Below are positions 9,219 through 17,974 of a stretch of 64,000 nt of DNA, in pieces (position 1 is the first letter of the stretch; every line of letters starts with the position of its first letter). Origin of the DNA: CAJLIR01 sp964408085 (lineage in GTDB: Bacteria; Bacillota_I; Bacilli_A; RF39; UBA660); the NCBI GenBank assembly GCA_964408085.1, contig CAYOYB010000004.1:1-64000 (forward strand). The letters run 5' to 3'. The notes below the pieces were generated by a model that saw only the letters and a program-made list of their open reading frames with translations, had not been told where the DNA came from and did not search any database. A program made the translations under genes and the position numbers.

Positions 9219-9234
9219 TAAAAGGGGAAACGTT

Positions 9235-10083
9235 ATGTATATACTAGGAAGTGGATGTGGTTGGATACCTGATGAGCCTGTCAAATTTATGTATCATATT
9301 ATCAACCTTATTAAAAATTTAACACCTGTTGTTTTAATAATAATGGGAAGCTTAGATTTTGGAAAAGCCGTAATTTCACAAAAAGAAGAGGAAATAAAAA
9401 GAGCCCAAGCTGCTTTTATAAAAAAGTTAATTGCAGGAGCAGCTGTATTCTTTGTTATTGTGTTTGCTAGATGGGTTCTAACAATTATTGATAATACTGG
9501 ACAAGCAGATACAAGTGATGCTTTCAAATGTGTATCACTTCTACTAAATGGTTCATACTCTGCTGATGATAAAACATATTATGATGGTTCAAACATTCCT
9601 CAAAAAACCACTAAAACAACTACTAATAAAGTTGAAAATATATCATTGCAAGAAAAATGTACTGAATGTATATCAAATAAAGAAGCAGAAATTCAAGCAT
9701 GTATTAATGATAATACTTATGGAGATGATGCGTATAATCTAAATGATTTAGGCTATAAAAACTCGCTTGATAACTGCTGGAACAACTATAACAATTTTCT
9801 TTCTGCCTATGATAATTATGCTACCTGTATTGAAACTGCAGCGCAAAAAGGAATAACAAGCAATTGTGTTGCTGAATTAGCATCACTTGAGAATTATAAT
9901 CAGACTTATAGTTTAGGTTATTCACTTAATTTGCCTTGTGACTTTGCTGAAACTGCAACACAGAAAAAGAATTGCTACTCTTATGACCAATACTCTAACG
10001 CTTGTGTCAATTATGCTAGAAGTGAGCAAAATTCAGGGGACCACGAAGCATACTGTCAAAAAAAATACTGCAGTAGTTGTTAA
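9235..10083 (+). CDS. VirB2/TrbC-like pilin with Cys/Asn/Tyr-rich tail
   Basis: 282 residues from the ATG at 9235, preceded by AAGGGGAAA; an upstream TTG in frame overlaps the previous gene and lacks a binding site. The N-terminal 100 residues repeat the two-helix pilin module (MGSLDFGKAVISQKEEEIKR loop). A Thr-rich linker leads to a tail of about 150 residues with many Cys and Asn/Tyr stretches, different in sequence from the tail of the first gene. Probably surface exposed, perhaps giving adhesive specificity. The operon ends at the hairpin after it. Confidence 0.6.
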   Translation: MYILGSGCGWIPDEPVKFMYHIINLIKNLTPVVLIIMGSLDFGKAVISQKEEEIKRAQAAFIKKLIAGAAVFFVIVFARWVLTIIDNTGQADTSDAFKCVSLLLNGSYSADDKTYYDGSNIPQKTTKTTTNKVENISLQEKCTECISNKEAEIQACINDNTYGDDAYNLNDLGYKNSLDNCWNNYNNFLSAYDNYATCIETAAQKGITSNCVAELASLENYNQTYSLGYSLNLPCDFAETATQKKNCYSYDQYSNACVNYARSEQNSGDHEAYCQKKYCSSC

Positions 10084-10096
10084 CTAGGCATTACAT

Positions 10097-10145
10097 AAAA
10101 AAGTAATTTTAGATGAAATGTGTATTCCATTTAAAATTACTTTTT
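10097..10145. terminator. Bidirectional terminator between the pilin operon and rmuC
   Basis: Long inverted repeat with AAAAAGTAATTTTA and TAAAATTACTTTTT arms, shared by the convergent genes on both sides. Confidence 0.8.
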
Positions 10146-11208
10146 ATTTATAATCTATTTTATCCATTTCAACTTGATTAATTGAATCAAACCTTTTTGT
10201 TATTTTTTCTGTAGTATTATGAATATCTTTAATATCTTTATTTACTGTTTCAATACTTCTAGATAGTTTATCCCAGCGTTCTTTATAACGTTTAAATTCA
10301 TCAGCTAATAAATTTAATTCCTTATGAATAATAGAAGCATATTTATCTCTTTCAATATTTTTAATTATAACTTGTATAGTTGTCATTGTACTAATTAAAG
10401 TAGTTGGAGATGTTATCCAAATTCTTTTTTTATAAGCATACTCAATAATCTCAGAATGATATGCATTAATTTCTGCAAAAATAGCCTCTGCTGGTAAAAA
10501 CATTATTGCTTGATCAGATGTTACTCCTGATATTATATACTTGCTACTAATATCATCAATATGCTTTTTCAAATCAGTTTTAAATTTTTTTTCAGCTTGA
10601 ACTCTTTCTTCAGAACTAATCTTTTTATCAACCATCAAACGATAATTTTCTAAAGGAAACTTTGAATCAATAGCAACCACCCCTAAAGGGTCTGGTGCAA
10701 ACAAAACACAATCAGCTATGGTTCCATTAGAAAAAGTATATTGTAATTGATAAACATTATCATTTTTTTCACCAAAAACACTACTCATAATATGTTGTAA
10801 ATTTATTTCTCCAAAAATTCCACGAGATTTTTTATCTGTTAAAATACTTTGTAAAGAAACAATATCACTAGATAAAGAATCAATTTTTTTCTGAGCTTCA
10901 TCAATTTTTGAAAGTCTTTCTAAAACAGAAGCAAATGTTTTATTAGTTTTTTCAAAATTTTCATCCAATCGCTCATTAACTTTATCATTTATCAAATTTA
11001 AACGATTATCCATACGATCAGTTAAAGAATTAAAATCAGTATTTAATGATTTATTTAACTCAAATTTGAAATCATCTATTTCTTTTATCATATTTGTTTC
11101 TAATTTTCCAAGTCTTTCTGTAATATTTGATTCATTTATATTTTTAAATAATGAAATTACTGTTAAAATTAGTATTACTATTAATAAAATTATAATTATA
11201 TAATCCAT
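10144..11208 (-). CDS. rmuC: RmuC-family protein
   Basis: 354 residues from the ATG at 11208, which follows AGAGGTGAT. Layout as in RmuC: an N-terminal membrane helix, a coiled coil (about 30-130), then the nuclease-fold domain with KSRGIFGEINLQHIM, VVAIDSKFPLENY and IMFLPAEAIFAEI. The acidic D-x-K segment in AIDSKFP corresponds to the PD-(D/E)xK-like core. RmuC is linked to limiting recombination at inverted repeats and, in some lineages, to defence. It is convergent with the pilin operon. Confidence 0.9.
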   Translation of the reverse strand: MDYIIIILLIVILILTVISLFKNINESNITERLGKLETNMIKEIDDFKFELNKSLNTDFNSLTDRMDNRLNLINDKVNERLDENFEKTNKTFASVLERLSKIDEAQKKIDSLSSDIVSLQSILTDKKSRGIFGEINLQHIMSSVFGEKNDNVYQLQYTFSNGTIADCVLFAPDPLGVVAIDSKFPLENYRLMVDKKISSEERVQAEKKFKTDLKKHIDDISSKYIISGVTSDQAIMFLPAEAIFAEINAYHSEIIEYAYKKRIWITSPTTLISTMTTIQVIIKNIERDKYASIIHKELNLLADEFKRYKERWDKLSRSIETVNKDIKDIHNTTEKITKRFDSINQVEMDKIDYK

Positions 11209-11297
11209 TTTATCACCTCTTACTATTCTAATTATAATATATATCATAATAAATTAAAATACCTTTATAAACTAAATATTTACTTTACAAATTATAA

Positions 11298-11326
11298 TTG
11301 ACTTTTAAAAAAAATAATGTTAATAT
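11298..11326 (+). promoter_or_regulatory. Promoter of the SPFH gene
   Basis: TTGACT (11298-11303), 17 bases, TAATAT (11321-11326). The gene starts 25 bases later after an AGAGGGA ribosome binding site. Confidence 0.7.
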
Positions 11327-11351
11327 ATAGGCAAGAAAAGAGGGAAAAAAT

Positions 11352-12269
11352 ATGGCTAGAGTAAATGAATCTCATGAACGACTATTACGTGGATATGATG
11401 TTCCTGACAACAATAATAATAATACAACTTCTAATTCTAATTCTGGTAATTCAAATAACAGCTGTATAAATTTCTGTTGTACAGGAGATTTTTGGATACC
11501 TTTAAAAGAATTTGAAACTATTATATATTCAGATAAATTTGGTAGTCATGCTGGAGAAATAAAAATTAAAAATGCTAGTTGGATTCCATATGCACAATTC
11601 TTTTGGAGAAATACAATCGCTATTGTTGACACAAGACCTAAAACAATAGATTACCCAAAAAAAGGTTATCTAATAAAGGACCAATTTGAAGCTTCAGTAG
11701 ATGCATATGTTACATACCAAGTAGTTGATGTAAAAAAATATTATGAGTCATCACAAAATGTTCTAGAAGAATTAAATCAAAAAGTACAAAGAGTTTTAAG
11801 AGGATATTTTGCTTATAAAGAATTCTCAGAATTAAGTGCAAAAACAACTTCACTTAAAAACGAAATTGGTTCTGAATTAAATCAAGCAACTATGAATATG
11901 GGCATCAGAATTACTGATGTGGGCTACACTGAATGTAAATTACCTAAATCATTAATAGACGATGCTGAACAAAAAAAAGTACAAGAATTAGCTCATAAAA
12001 GACAAAAAAATGAGCTCGCTTTCCAGCAAAATCAAAGTAGAGAAAAACAAGTGTTCGAAAATAATACTATGGATCCACTCTTAGATGTGCATGAGGGAAA
12101 CGTAGCAACAAGACAAGCAAAAAGTAGCACAACTAAATTAAAGGCACTTAAGGATGTAATAAAGGATTTACCACCAGAACAACAAGCAGAAATAATAAAA
12201 GCTTATATGTATGCAAATTCTAATGGTAACGTTCACATTGTAAATACAGATTCACATAAATCAAAATAA
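11352..12269 (+). CDS. SPFH (Band 7) domain protein without membrane anchor
   Basis: 305 residues. An Asn/Ser-rich stretch (20-40) and a Cys cluster (CINFCC, about 43-48) precede an SPFH/Band 7 domain (about 60-210; QFEASVDAYVTYQVVDVKKYY, then VQRVLRGYFAYKEFSEL and MGIRITDVGYTEC). A charged helical part follows, and then a short C-terminal domain. There is no transmembrane segment, unlike flotillins or HflC, so it is either cytosolic or attached through the Cys cluster. SPFH proteins oligomerise at membranes. It is alone in its transcript, between rmuC and a rhodanese gene. Confidence 0.75.
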   Translation: MARVNESHERLLRGYDVPDNNNNNTTSNSNSGNSNNSCINFCCTGDFWIPLKEFETIIYSDKFGSHAGEIKIKNASWIPYAQFFWRNTIAIVDTRPKTIDYPKKGYLIKDQFEASVDAYVTYQVVDVKKYYESSQNVLEELNQKVQRVLRGYFAYKEFSELSAKTTSLKNEIGSELNQATMNMGIRITDVGYTECKLPKSLIDDAEQKKVQELAHKRQKNELAFQQNQSREKQVFENNTMDPLLDVHEGNVATRQAKSSTTKLKALKDVIKDLPPEQQAEIIKAYMYANSNGNVHIVNTDSHKSK

Positions 12270-12293
12270 AAGCCTTCATTTTGAAGACTTTTT
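12268..12293. terminator. Bidirectional terminator
   Basis: Imperfect hairpin AAAGCCTTCA / TGAAGACTTT with flanking A/T runs between the convergent SPFH and rhodanese genes. Confidence 0.75.
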
Positions 12294-12579
12294 ATTTATA
12301 CAATATCCAGCTTTCATATCCACCATCAATACTAGCAACATTAAATCCTTGTTTTAATAAAATATCACAAATATTTTCACTTGATAAGCCCTTTTGACAG
12401 TAAAGATAGTATTTTTCATTTTTATCCAAAAATTGATTAGGATTAATAATTAATTTTTCCATTGGAATATTTTTAGCATTAGGGATATGATTATTATTAT
12501 AACTTTGAATACTTCTAATATCAATAATATTAATTTGATCAATTATTGGCATCAAATCATTTATTGAAACTCTATTCAA
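12292..12579 (-). CDS. Single-domain rhodanese
   Basis: 95 residues, one rhodanese domain. It starts with NDLMPIIDQINIIDIRS, keeps the HIPNAKNIP segment, and has an active-site loop YCQKGLSS with the catalytic Cys61. Such small rhodaneses carry sulfur as a persulfide on this Cys. No signal peptide, so cytosolic. The partner is unknown. The following 225 bases to the secretion operon hold only a hairpin (12754-12784). Confidence 0.88.
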   Translation of the reverse strand: MNRVSINDLMPIIDQINIIDIRSIQSYNNNHIPNAKNIPMEKLIINPNQFLDKNEKYYLYCQKGLSSENICDILLKQGFNVASIDGGYESWILYK

Positions 12580-12753
12580 TTAAATCACCCTAATATAATA
12601 TATGTAAAAATAAAATTTGCGCAATTACGTTTAACTATGCATTTTATCTATTATTAGCCATATAAAATTATTTTCTATCCTTTTTTATAACCTTAGAAAA
12701 CATTTACTTTTTTATTTCAATCTATACCTTTAATAATTCATTTATAATACAAA

Positions 12754-12784
12754 AATAATCTCATTTAATATAAATGGGATTATT
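12754..12784 (-). terminator. Terminator of the secretion/pilus operon
   Basis: Hairpin AATAATCCCATTTA / TAAATGAGATTATT on the minus strand followed by a T-run, 21 bases after the stop of the coupling-protein gene, the last gene of the 26-kb block. Confidence 0.7.
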
Positions 12785-12804
12785 TTAATTTATTAAAACT
12801 AATA

Positions 12805-14997
12805 CTATTCGTCATCACTAAAGAAATCATCAAAGAATTGATCATCTGATACATCATTAATCTTAACATTACTATCTTGAATAGACTTATCATCTATTAT
12901 TTTTGGTAATTCCTTTGGTATTACAGCATCTTTTTTCTCTTCTAACTTAATATCAGGGTTAGAATCTTTATCAATGCTAGAATTTTCATTAGCTTTTTTA
13001 GCAGCTTCACGTTTTTCTTCTTCTTCTATTTCTGCTATTTTAGCATCTAATTTTTTAATTATATCATCAACATTAAAGCCACCATTTGGCATACCACCAT
13101 TGCCAAACAAACCTGGCATACCATTATTAGGATTAGGATTCATGTTAGAATTCATATTAGGATTCATATTATTTCGCATTCCATCAAACATTGGAGGAAC
13201 AGGCATTCCTGGGTTAAATCCACCTGGCATATTAGGCATTCCAAACATATTGCCTCCACCCATTCCATTCATCATATTTTCATTAAATTTATCGTTGACA
13301 TATTTCTTTAAATCAAACAAATGAATACTTTCCTTTTCTCTAATTGGATAATCGGCTTTTCCATAGGTCTTACCCCAAGAATTTTCTTTTTCCATCAACC
13401 AATTAGGTGTTAATTTTGTTTTAAAAGGCATCATTCTAATACGTAATACAACCATACTCCACTGAGGTAATCTTTGTAAGTCACTAACTGTAACTAAAGG
13501 TGTTGAAGCTGTTTTATCTTTTTCCTTAGATTTTTCTTCACCACACATTTTACTTAATTCTTCTAAAGCAGCAAGCTCACTACTAATTAAATAAACAATA
13601 TTACCACAGTTACCTTTTATTGTTTCACCATTTTCTTTACCATATACTTGATATAACTGAGCAAAGTTTTGGATAATAAAACTAAATCTAATTGCTCTAC
13701 TTCTAGCAGCTGTTACCATAGTTGTAACATCTTTAAGTGGCGGCATATTAGCAAATTCATCCAAGATAAAATTTGTTCTAAATGGCAATTTTCCACCTGA
13801 TTCTTGAGCAACATCAATTAGGGTTTCATATACTTGCTTAATAAATATTGTAACTAAAGAGTGATAAGTCTTCTTTTCATCTTGAACAACAATAAATACT
13901 GCTGTTTTCTCACGACCAATATCTTTCATATCAAAATCGCTATGTGATAACATTTCAGATAAATTCTCTCTTGAAGAGAAAAGTTTTATTTTTTGCTTAA
14001 ATACCGACAAAATCGAACCTTTAGTATCTGAAGGTGCCAATAAAGTACTAGAAACATTAACATAAGCTGGAGAAGCTTGATCTTTATAACTAAAGTATTG
14101 TTTCATATAAGTAGAATTTCTAAATTTTTCTTCCCCAACTGTTGTCATTAAATTGATTGTATTTAAATTTATTTCTTCTTCTTTAGCATCATCAAATAAT
14201 GCTAAAGCTAAACCAGCAAAATAATCTGCTGAAGTTTTTTCCCAGAATGGATCTGCATTTTGTGATTTTTCATCATACAAAATATTCATTGCTAAATCGT
14301 CCAATAACTCATTGGCTTTATCAGAATTACCTGATTTATATAAAGAATATGGTAATGATAAAGGATTCCAACAATTTCCTTTTTGTGGATCACGGAAATT
14401 AAGCAATACAATCTTATAGCCACGTTCTCTTAATTCATTAGCATTATTTTCATATATTTCACCTTTGGGATCAGTTATAATCATTGATTGGTTACTTTTA
14501 GCTAAACATTTAACCATTGGTTGAACGGTCATTTGAGTTTTTCCAGAGCCTGTTGAACCAATTATTAAATTGTGATATTCACCATCATCTACCCAAATTT
14601 CTTTTCCATTATTAATAAGTGGTATACCACCATAAGACGAATTTTCATCACCTGGCAATACCATTTTCAATTCTCGTTTCATCTCTTTTTCCTTAGCCCA
14701 ACGAGAATAACCTTTATCTGCTTTATCCTTTACCTCAAAACCAATACCCTTCTCTCGATTAAAAATAGTAGAAGATACACCCATAATAATTACAATTAAA
14801 ATAATTAAGAAAGCTATCATTGTTTTGGGCAAATTTTCACCTATAAAAGCTGGAATAGGATTAAAACCAGCTATTTCACCCTTTGTTGCTAAACTATTAA
14901 TATTAAGCACAGCAATAGCTACAAAATACAATAAAACGATAGCAAAAGTGCCAAAAGCGACCATATCTTTTGGTGTTGCTCTAAACTTAAGCTTCAT
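12805..14997 (-). CDS. virD4: VirD4/TraG-type coupling ATPase
   Basis: 730 residues. Two N-terminal membrane helices (about 13-35 and 60-78), then a TraG/VirD4 ATPase with Walker A GSTGSGKT (147-154), the family motif TDPKGE (175-180) and Walker B FILDEFAN. Conserved TAARSRAIRFSFIIQNFAQL and GNCGNIVYLIS segments confirm the family. In type IV secretion systems this hexameric ATPase recruits substrates to the channel. The C-terminal 150 residues are unusual: a Met/Asn/Pro/Gly-rich stretch, a coiled coil and a very acidic end (DDQFFDDFFSDDE), perhaps the docking site for substrates. Last gene of the operon; no relaxase gene is nearby. Confidence 0.9.
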   Translation of the reverse strand: MKLKFRATPKDMVAFGTFAIVLLYFVAIAVLNINSLATKGEIAGFNPIPAFIGENLPKTMIAFLIILIVIIMGVSSTIFNREKGIGFEVKDKADKGYSRWAKEKEMKRELKMVLPGDENSSYGGIPLINNGKEIWVDDGEYHNLIIGSTGSGKTQMTVQPMVKCLAKSNQSMIITDPKGEIYENNANELRERGYKIVLLNFRDPQKGNCWNPLSLPYSLYKSGNSDKANELLDDLAMNILYDEKSQNADPFWEKTSADYFAGLALALFDDAKEEEINLNTINLMTTVGEEKFRNSTYMKQYFSYKDQASPAYVNVSSTLLAPSDTKGSILSVFKQKIKLFSSRENLSEMLSHSDFDMKDIGREKTAVFIVVQDEKKTYHSLVTIFIKQVYETLIDVAQESGGKLPFRTNFILDEFANMPPLKDVTTMVTAARSRAIRFSFIIQNFAQLYQVYGKENGETIKGNCGNIVYLISSELAALEELSKMCGEEKSKEKDKTASTPLVTVSDLQRLPQWSMVVLRIRMMPFKTKLTPNWLMEKENSWGKTYGKADYPIREKESIHLFDLKKYVNDKFNENMMNGMGGGNMFGMPNMPGGFNPGMPVPPMFDGMRNNMNPNMNSNMNPNPNNGMPGLFGNGGMPNGGFNVDDIIKKLDAKIAEIEEEEKREAAKKANENSSIDKDSNPDIKLEEKKDAVIPKELPKIIDDKSIQDSNVKINDVSDDQFFDDFFSDDE

Positions 14998-15010
14998 AAA
15001 TTCACTTCCT

Positions 15011-15724
15011 TTAAATTTGATTATTTTGCTTACGAATATTATTAAATCTAATAATCACTATTATAAGAACTATTATAATCAATGAACTAATTATAATAGC
15101 CGTTTTATTTCTAAATAAAGTATTCTGTAACATTATATCACTTCTAACCTTATCTGACAAATTAAACTCTATTTTTTTTGTTAAATCAGAAGATTTTAAA
15201 TACCAAGTATAAACATTATTTTTTTCATCAACTTCATCGGCATTATGACTATTCACAACATTATAAAATTTTATATTAACTTTTATTTGATCAATATTGT
15301 ATCTATATACTGCCTCAAGTGGAGTTGAAAAAACTGCATTGCGATAATAATCACCAAAAGTAGAAAATGAATAAAATTTATTATCATCAATAATCTTAGC
15401 ACTCTCAAATAATCTAGTATATATTTTACTATTAATATACTGCTCAACACTATTATACGAGTTTTTTACATTTAAACCTGATTGATTATCATCATAAACT
15501 CTTTCATATTTATAGTCAGTACCAATAAAATTTTCTTGTTCACGCTCATATAAAAATTCGTCAACACTGCCAGCATATTTAAGCATGTTACTATTATCTT
15601 CCAAAAATGTTACTTCTTCTATTACTCGTTTTTTATTATCAATAGTTAAATTATACTCAACATCACAACCTGTAAAGATAACCGTAAATAAAATCAGTAT
15701 AACAAATTTTTTTAACTTACTCAT
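15011..15724 (-). CDS. Lipoprotein with C-terminal membrane helix
   Basis: 237 residues. Lipoprotein signal peptide with lipobox FTGC (Cys20), an extracytoplasmic domain of about 180 residues, then a second membrane helix (IIISSLIIIVLIIVIIRF) and a short basic tail. Being tethered at both ends is unusual. I do not recognise the domain. It lies 3 bases downstream of the M23 peptidase gene and 13 bases upstream of the coupling ATPase gene, so it is probably an accessory part of the envelope channel. Confidence 0.7.
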   Translation of the reverse strand: MSKLKKFVILILFTVIFTGCDVEYNLTIDNKKRVIEEVTFLEDNSNMLKYAGSVDEFLYEREQENFIGTDYKYERVYDDNQSGLNVKNSYNSVEQYINSKIYTRLFESAKIIDDNKFYSFSTFGDYYRNAVFSTPLEAVYRYNIDQIKVNIKFYNVVNSHNADEVDEKNNVYTWYLKSSDLTKKIEFNLSDKVRSDIMLQNTLFRNKTAIIISSLIIIVLIIVIIRFNNIRKQNNQI

Positions 15725-15727
15725 ATT

Positions 15728-17950
15728 TTATCCTCCAAAGTTCATATCAAATAAGAGCGCCGGATTAATCGCATATGCACTAGAACTGGTATTATCTTGT
15801 CTAATTTCCAAATGTAAATGGTTTCCTATTGAATAACCTGTATTTCCAACTTGACCAAGTAAAGTTCCAGCTGAAATAGTTTGTCCAACAGATATATCCG
15901 CAGTCGAACTCATATGTCCATAAATAACATAATAATTGTGACCATCTCCAGTATTATAACGAATATAAACTCTATTTCCAAAGCCTCCACCGCAACTTGT
16001 ATCTCCTACAGTACACCAATCAACAACATCAGCTACAACTCCATCAGAAATAGAATAAATAGAAGTACCTTGCGGAGCTGCATAATCAATCGCATTATGG
16101 TGCTCATCACCTCTTACCTCCCCATACTGACTAGATATATAAAAACTTCCAGTTGGTAAAGGGGAAAATGTAACATTTAAACTAGCGTCAGGAATGACAT
16201 TTCCAATTGCATCTTCAAGTTTTCCACCATTTTTAACAGAATCCAATACTTGATTAATTTGTTCAGGTGTCAGTGTTATTACTTGACCATTAACTTTAAT
16301 CGTTCTTCCTCTACTATTCGCTATAGAAGTATTAAGATTAGCCAAATACTTATACATTTTTGAATCAGCTTTAAAAGCATCATATATCTCTTTACCAGTT
16401 TCATATATGCTATTATCTCCATTAACTTCAGCACTACTATGATTAAATCCACTTTCCTTATAAACTTGTGTACGAGCAACAATCATTAATGCTCTTAACC
16501 TTTCATCAACATTATTGCCACTGTCAACAATTTCCTGTATTTCATTCTTATACTTAGCTAATGCATATAATAAAACATAATCATCAAAACTAATGGAATT
16601 ACCATCGGCATCAATAACAACACTTGCCTTTGATTCGTTACTAGCTACAATTTCTGCAACTTTTTTTTCTATTTTATCTTTACCATATGTTAATTCATAA
16701 TAATTTTCAACCATATTCATAATATCAGTAGCTGTTTTACGACGATTTTTTCGTTCTTTTTCAACAATTTCTTTATCAAAAGATGATAATATTTCATCAG
16801 CTAATGCTTTTAAAGTACCACTATTATACATAGTCAAATTATCAGCAAATGATAATATATAATTAATTTTTCCTCTTAAATTATCATTATTATCATACTC
16901 ATTAGCATTATTATAAACTTTATAAGTTTCCTTTAAATTATTAACTATATAACCATCATAATAAAAATGTTTAGTACTTGTATCAGCCAATCTTCCTAAA
17001 ATAAATAAGGTAAGAGCATCGCGAACATTATCCAAAAAATCAGTAAATCGTTGATAAATACCAGCAAATACTGTAAATTGAGAAAAGTAATTAGTAATGC
17101 TACTTGCTACATCAAGCACTTCATTTACAGTTCCAACGGTTTGGCCTATCACATTATTTGGCAACACCAAAAAACCAGGCTCAACATCTGTATCAATTTT
17201 TTTATCCTCTACGCATAATAATGGTGACATTGAAGGACTACAATCAATTAAAAAATCAGTAACTATATTGTATTCAGCAATCAAGTATCCCCTATAACAC
17301 TGTTCTTCTGTTTCTTTATTATTTTTCGTTAAAAGCGCACATCTTTTTAAAGCAGCAGCATTAACAAGCATATTTTTATTAGCCTCTACATACTGACTTT
17401 GTCCTCCATAAGTTGAAAAAAATCCTCTCTGATAATTAGTAGCAATATTTTTTATAAAAGACCAAAAAGTAGATTTACCACCAGATATATCTATTATAAT
17501 TTTACTGGCATCAATATCATCATCCTTTTCTGGTTTTTCACTTAAATAAACTCTCTCTTCATTACTACCTTCATATAATAGCGTTTGATTTATTATACTT
17601 AATTCATAATTATCAAATTTAAACACTTTCTTATAAAGATCTAACATGTCGAAGAACTTACCTTCTTCATCCTTTTCTAAATCTTGATTAGTTTTAAATC
17701 CATATAAAGATATAGCATTACCTATTCTTTCTCCCCATTTAGTAGAGTCATCTAAAATTTCATCAATTTGTTCTAGTGTTCCAAAATAAACACACAAAAT
17801 AACAATGAAAATTACCGCACCTATTAATATATACGGTAAAATCGTGCCAATAGCAGTTATTATGGCTGTTTTAATAGGAGCCGTAGCTGCTTTTAACATA
17901 GTCTTGGCTCCTAATTTAGCTAACTCTTTTCCATTGTCATTTTGTTCCAT
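15728..17950 (-). CDS. Membrane-anchored M23 peptidase of the secretion apparatus
   Basis: 740 residues with one N-terminal membrane helix (about 33-57), a long extracytoplasmic region of unknown fold (60-600) and a C-terminal M23/LytM endopeptidase domain. The zinc-binding pieces are visible: HHNAID (first His and Asp) and HLHLEI (HxH), with the conserved YVIYGHM between. Gram-positive conjugation systems carry such wall hydrolases (VirB1-like) to open a path through peptidoglycan. The middle part (KESGFNHSSAEVNGDN) might be a second lytic domain but I cannot establish this. It lies between the VirB4 ATPase and the double-anchored lipoprotein genes. Confidence 0.85.
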   Translation of the reverse strand: MEQNDNGKELAKLGAKTMLKAATAPIKTAIITAIGTILPYILIGAVIFIVILCVYFGTLEQIDEILDDSTKWGERIGNAISLYGFKTNQDLEKDEEGKFFDMLDLYKKVFKFDNYELSIINQTLLYEGSNEERVYLSEKPEKDDDIDASKIIIDISGGKSTFWSFIKNIATNYQRGFFSTYGGQSQYVEANKNMLVNAAALKRCALLTKNNKETEEQCYRGYLIAEYNIVTDFLIDCSPSMSPLLCVEDKKIDTDVEPGFLVLPNNVIGQTVGTVNEVLDVASSITNYFSQFTVFAGIYQRFTDFLDNVRDALTLFILGRLADTSTKHFYYDGYIVNNLKETYKVYNNANEYDNNDNLRGKINYILSFADNLTMYNSGTLKALADEILSSFDKEIVEKERKNRRKTATDIMNMVENYYELTYGKDKIEKKVAEIVASNESKASVVIDADGNSISFDDYVLLYALAKYKNEIQEIVDSGNNVDERLRALMIVARTQVYKESGFNHSSAEVNGDNSIYETGKEIYDAFKADSKMYKYLANLNTSIANSRGRTIKVNGQVITLTPEQINQVLDSVKNGGKLEDAIGNVIPDASLNVTFSPLPTGSFYISSQYGEVRGDEHHNAIDYAAPQGTSIYSISDGVVADVVDWCTVGDTSCGGGFGNRVYIRYNTGDGHNYYVIYGHMSSTADISVGQTISAGTLLGQVGNTGYSIGNHLHLEIRQDNTSSSAYAINPALLFDMNFGG

Positions 17951-17974
17951 TTATAATCACCACCAATACTGGTA

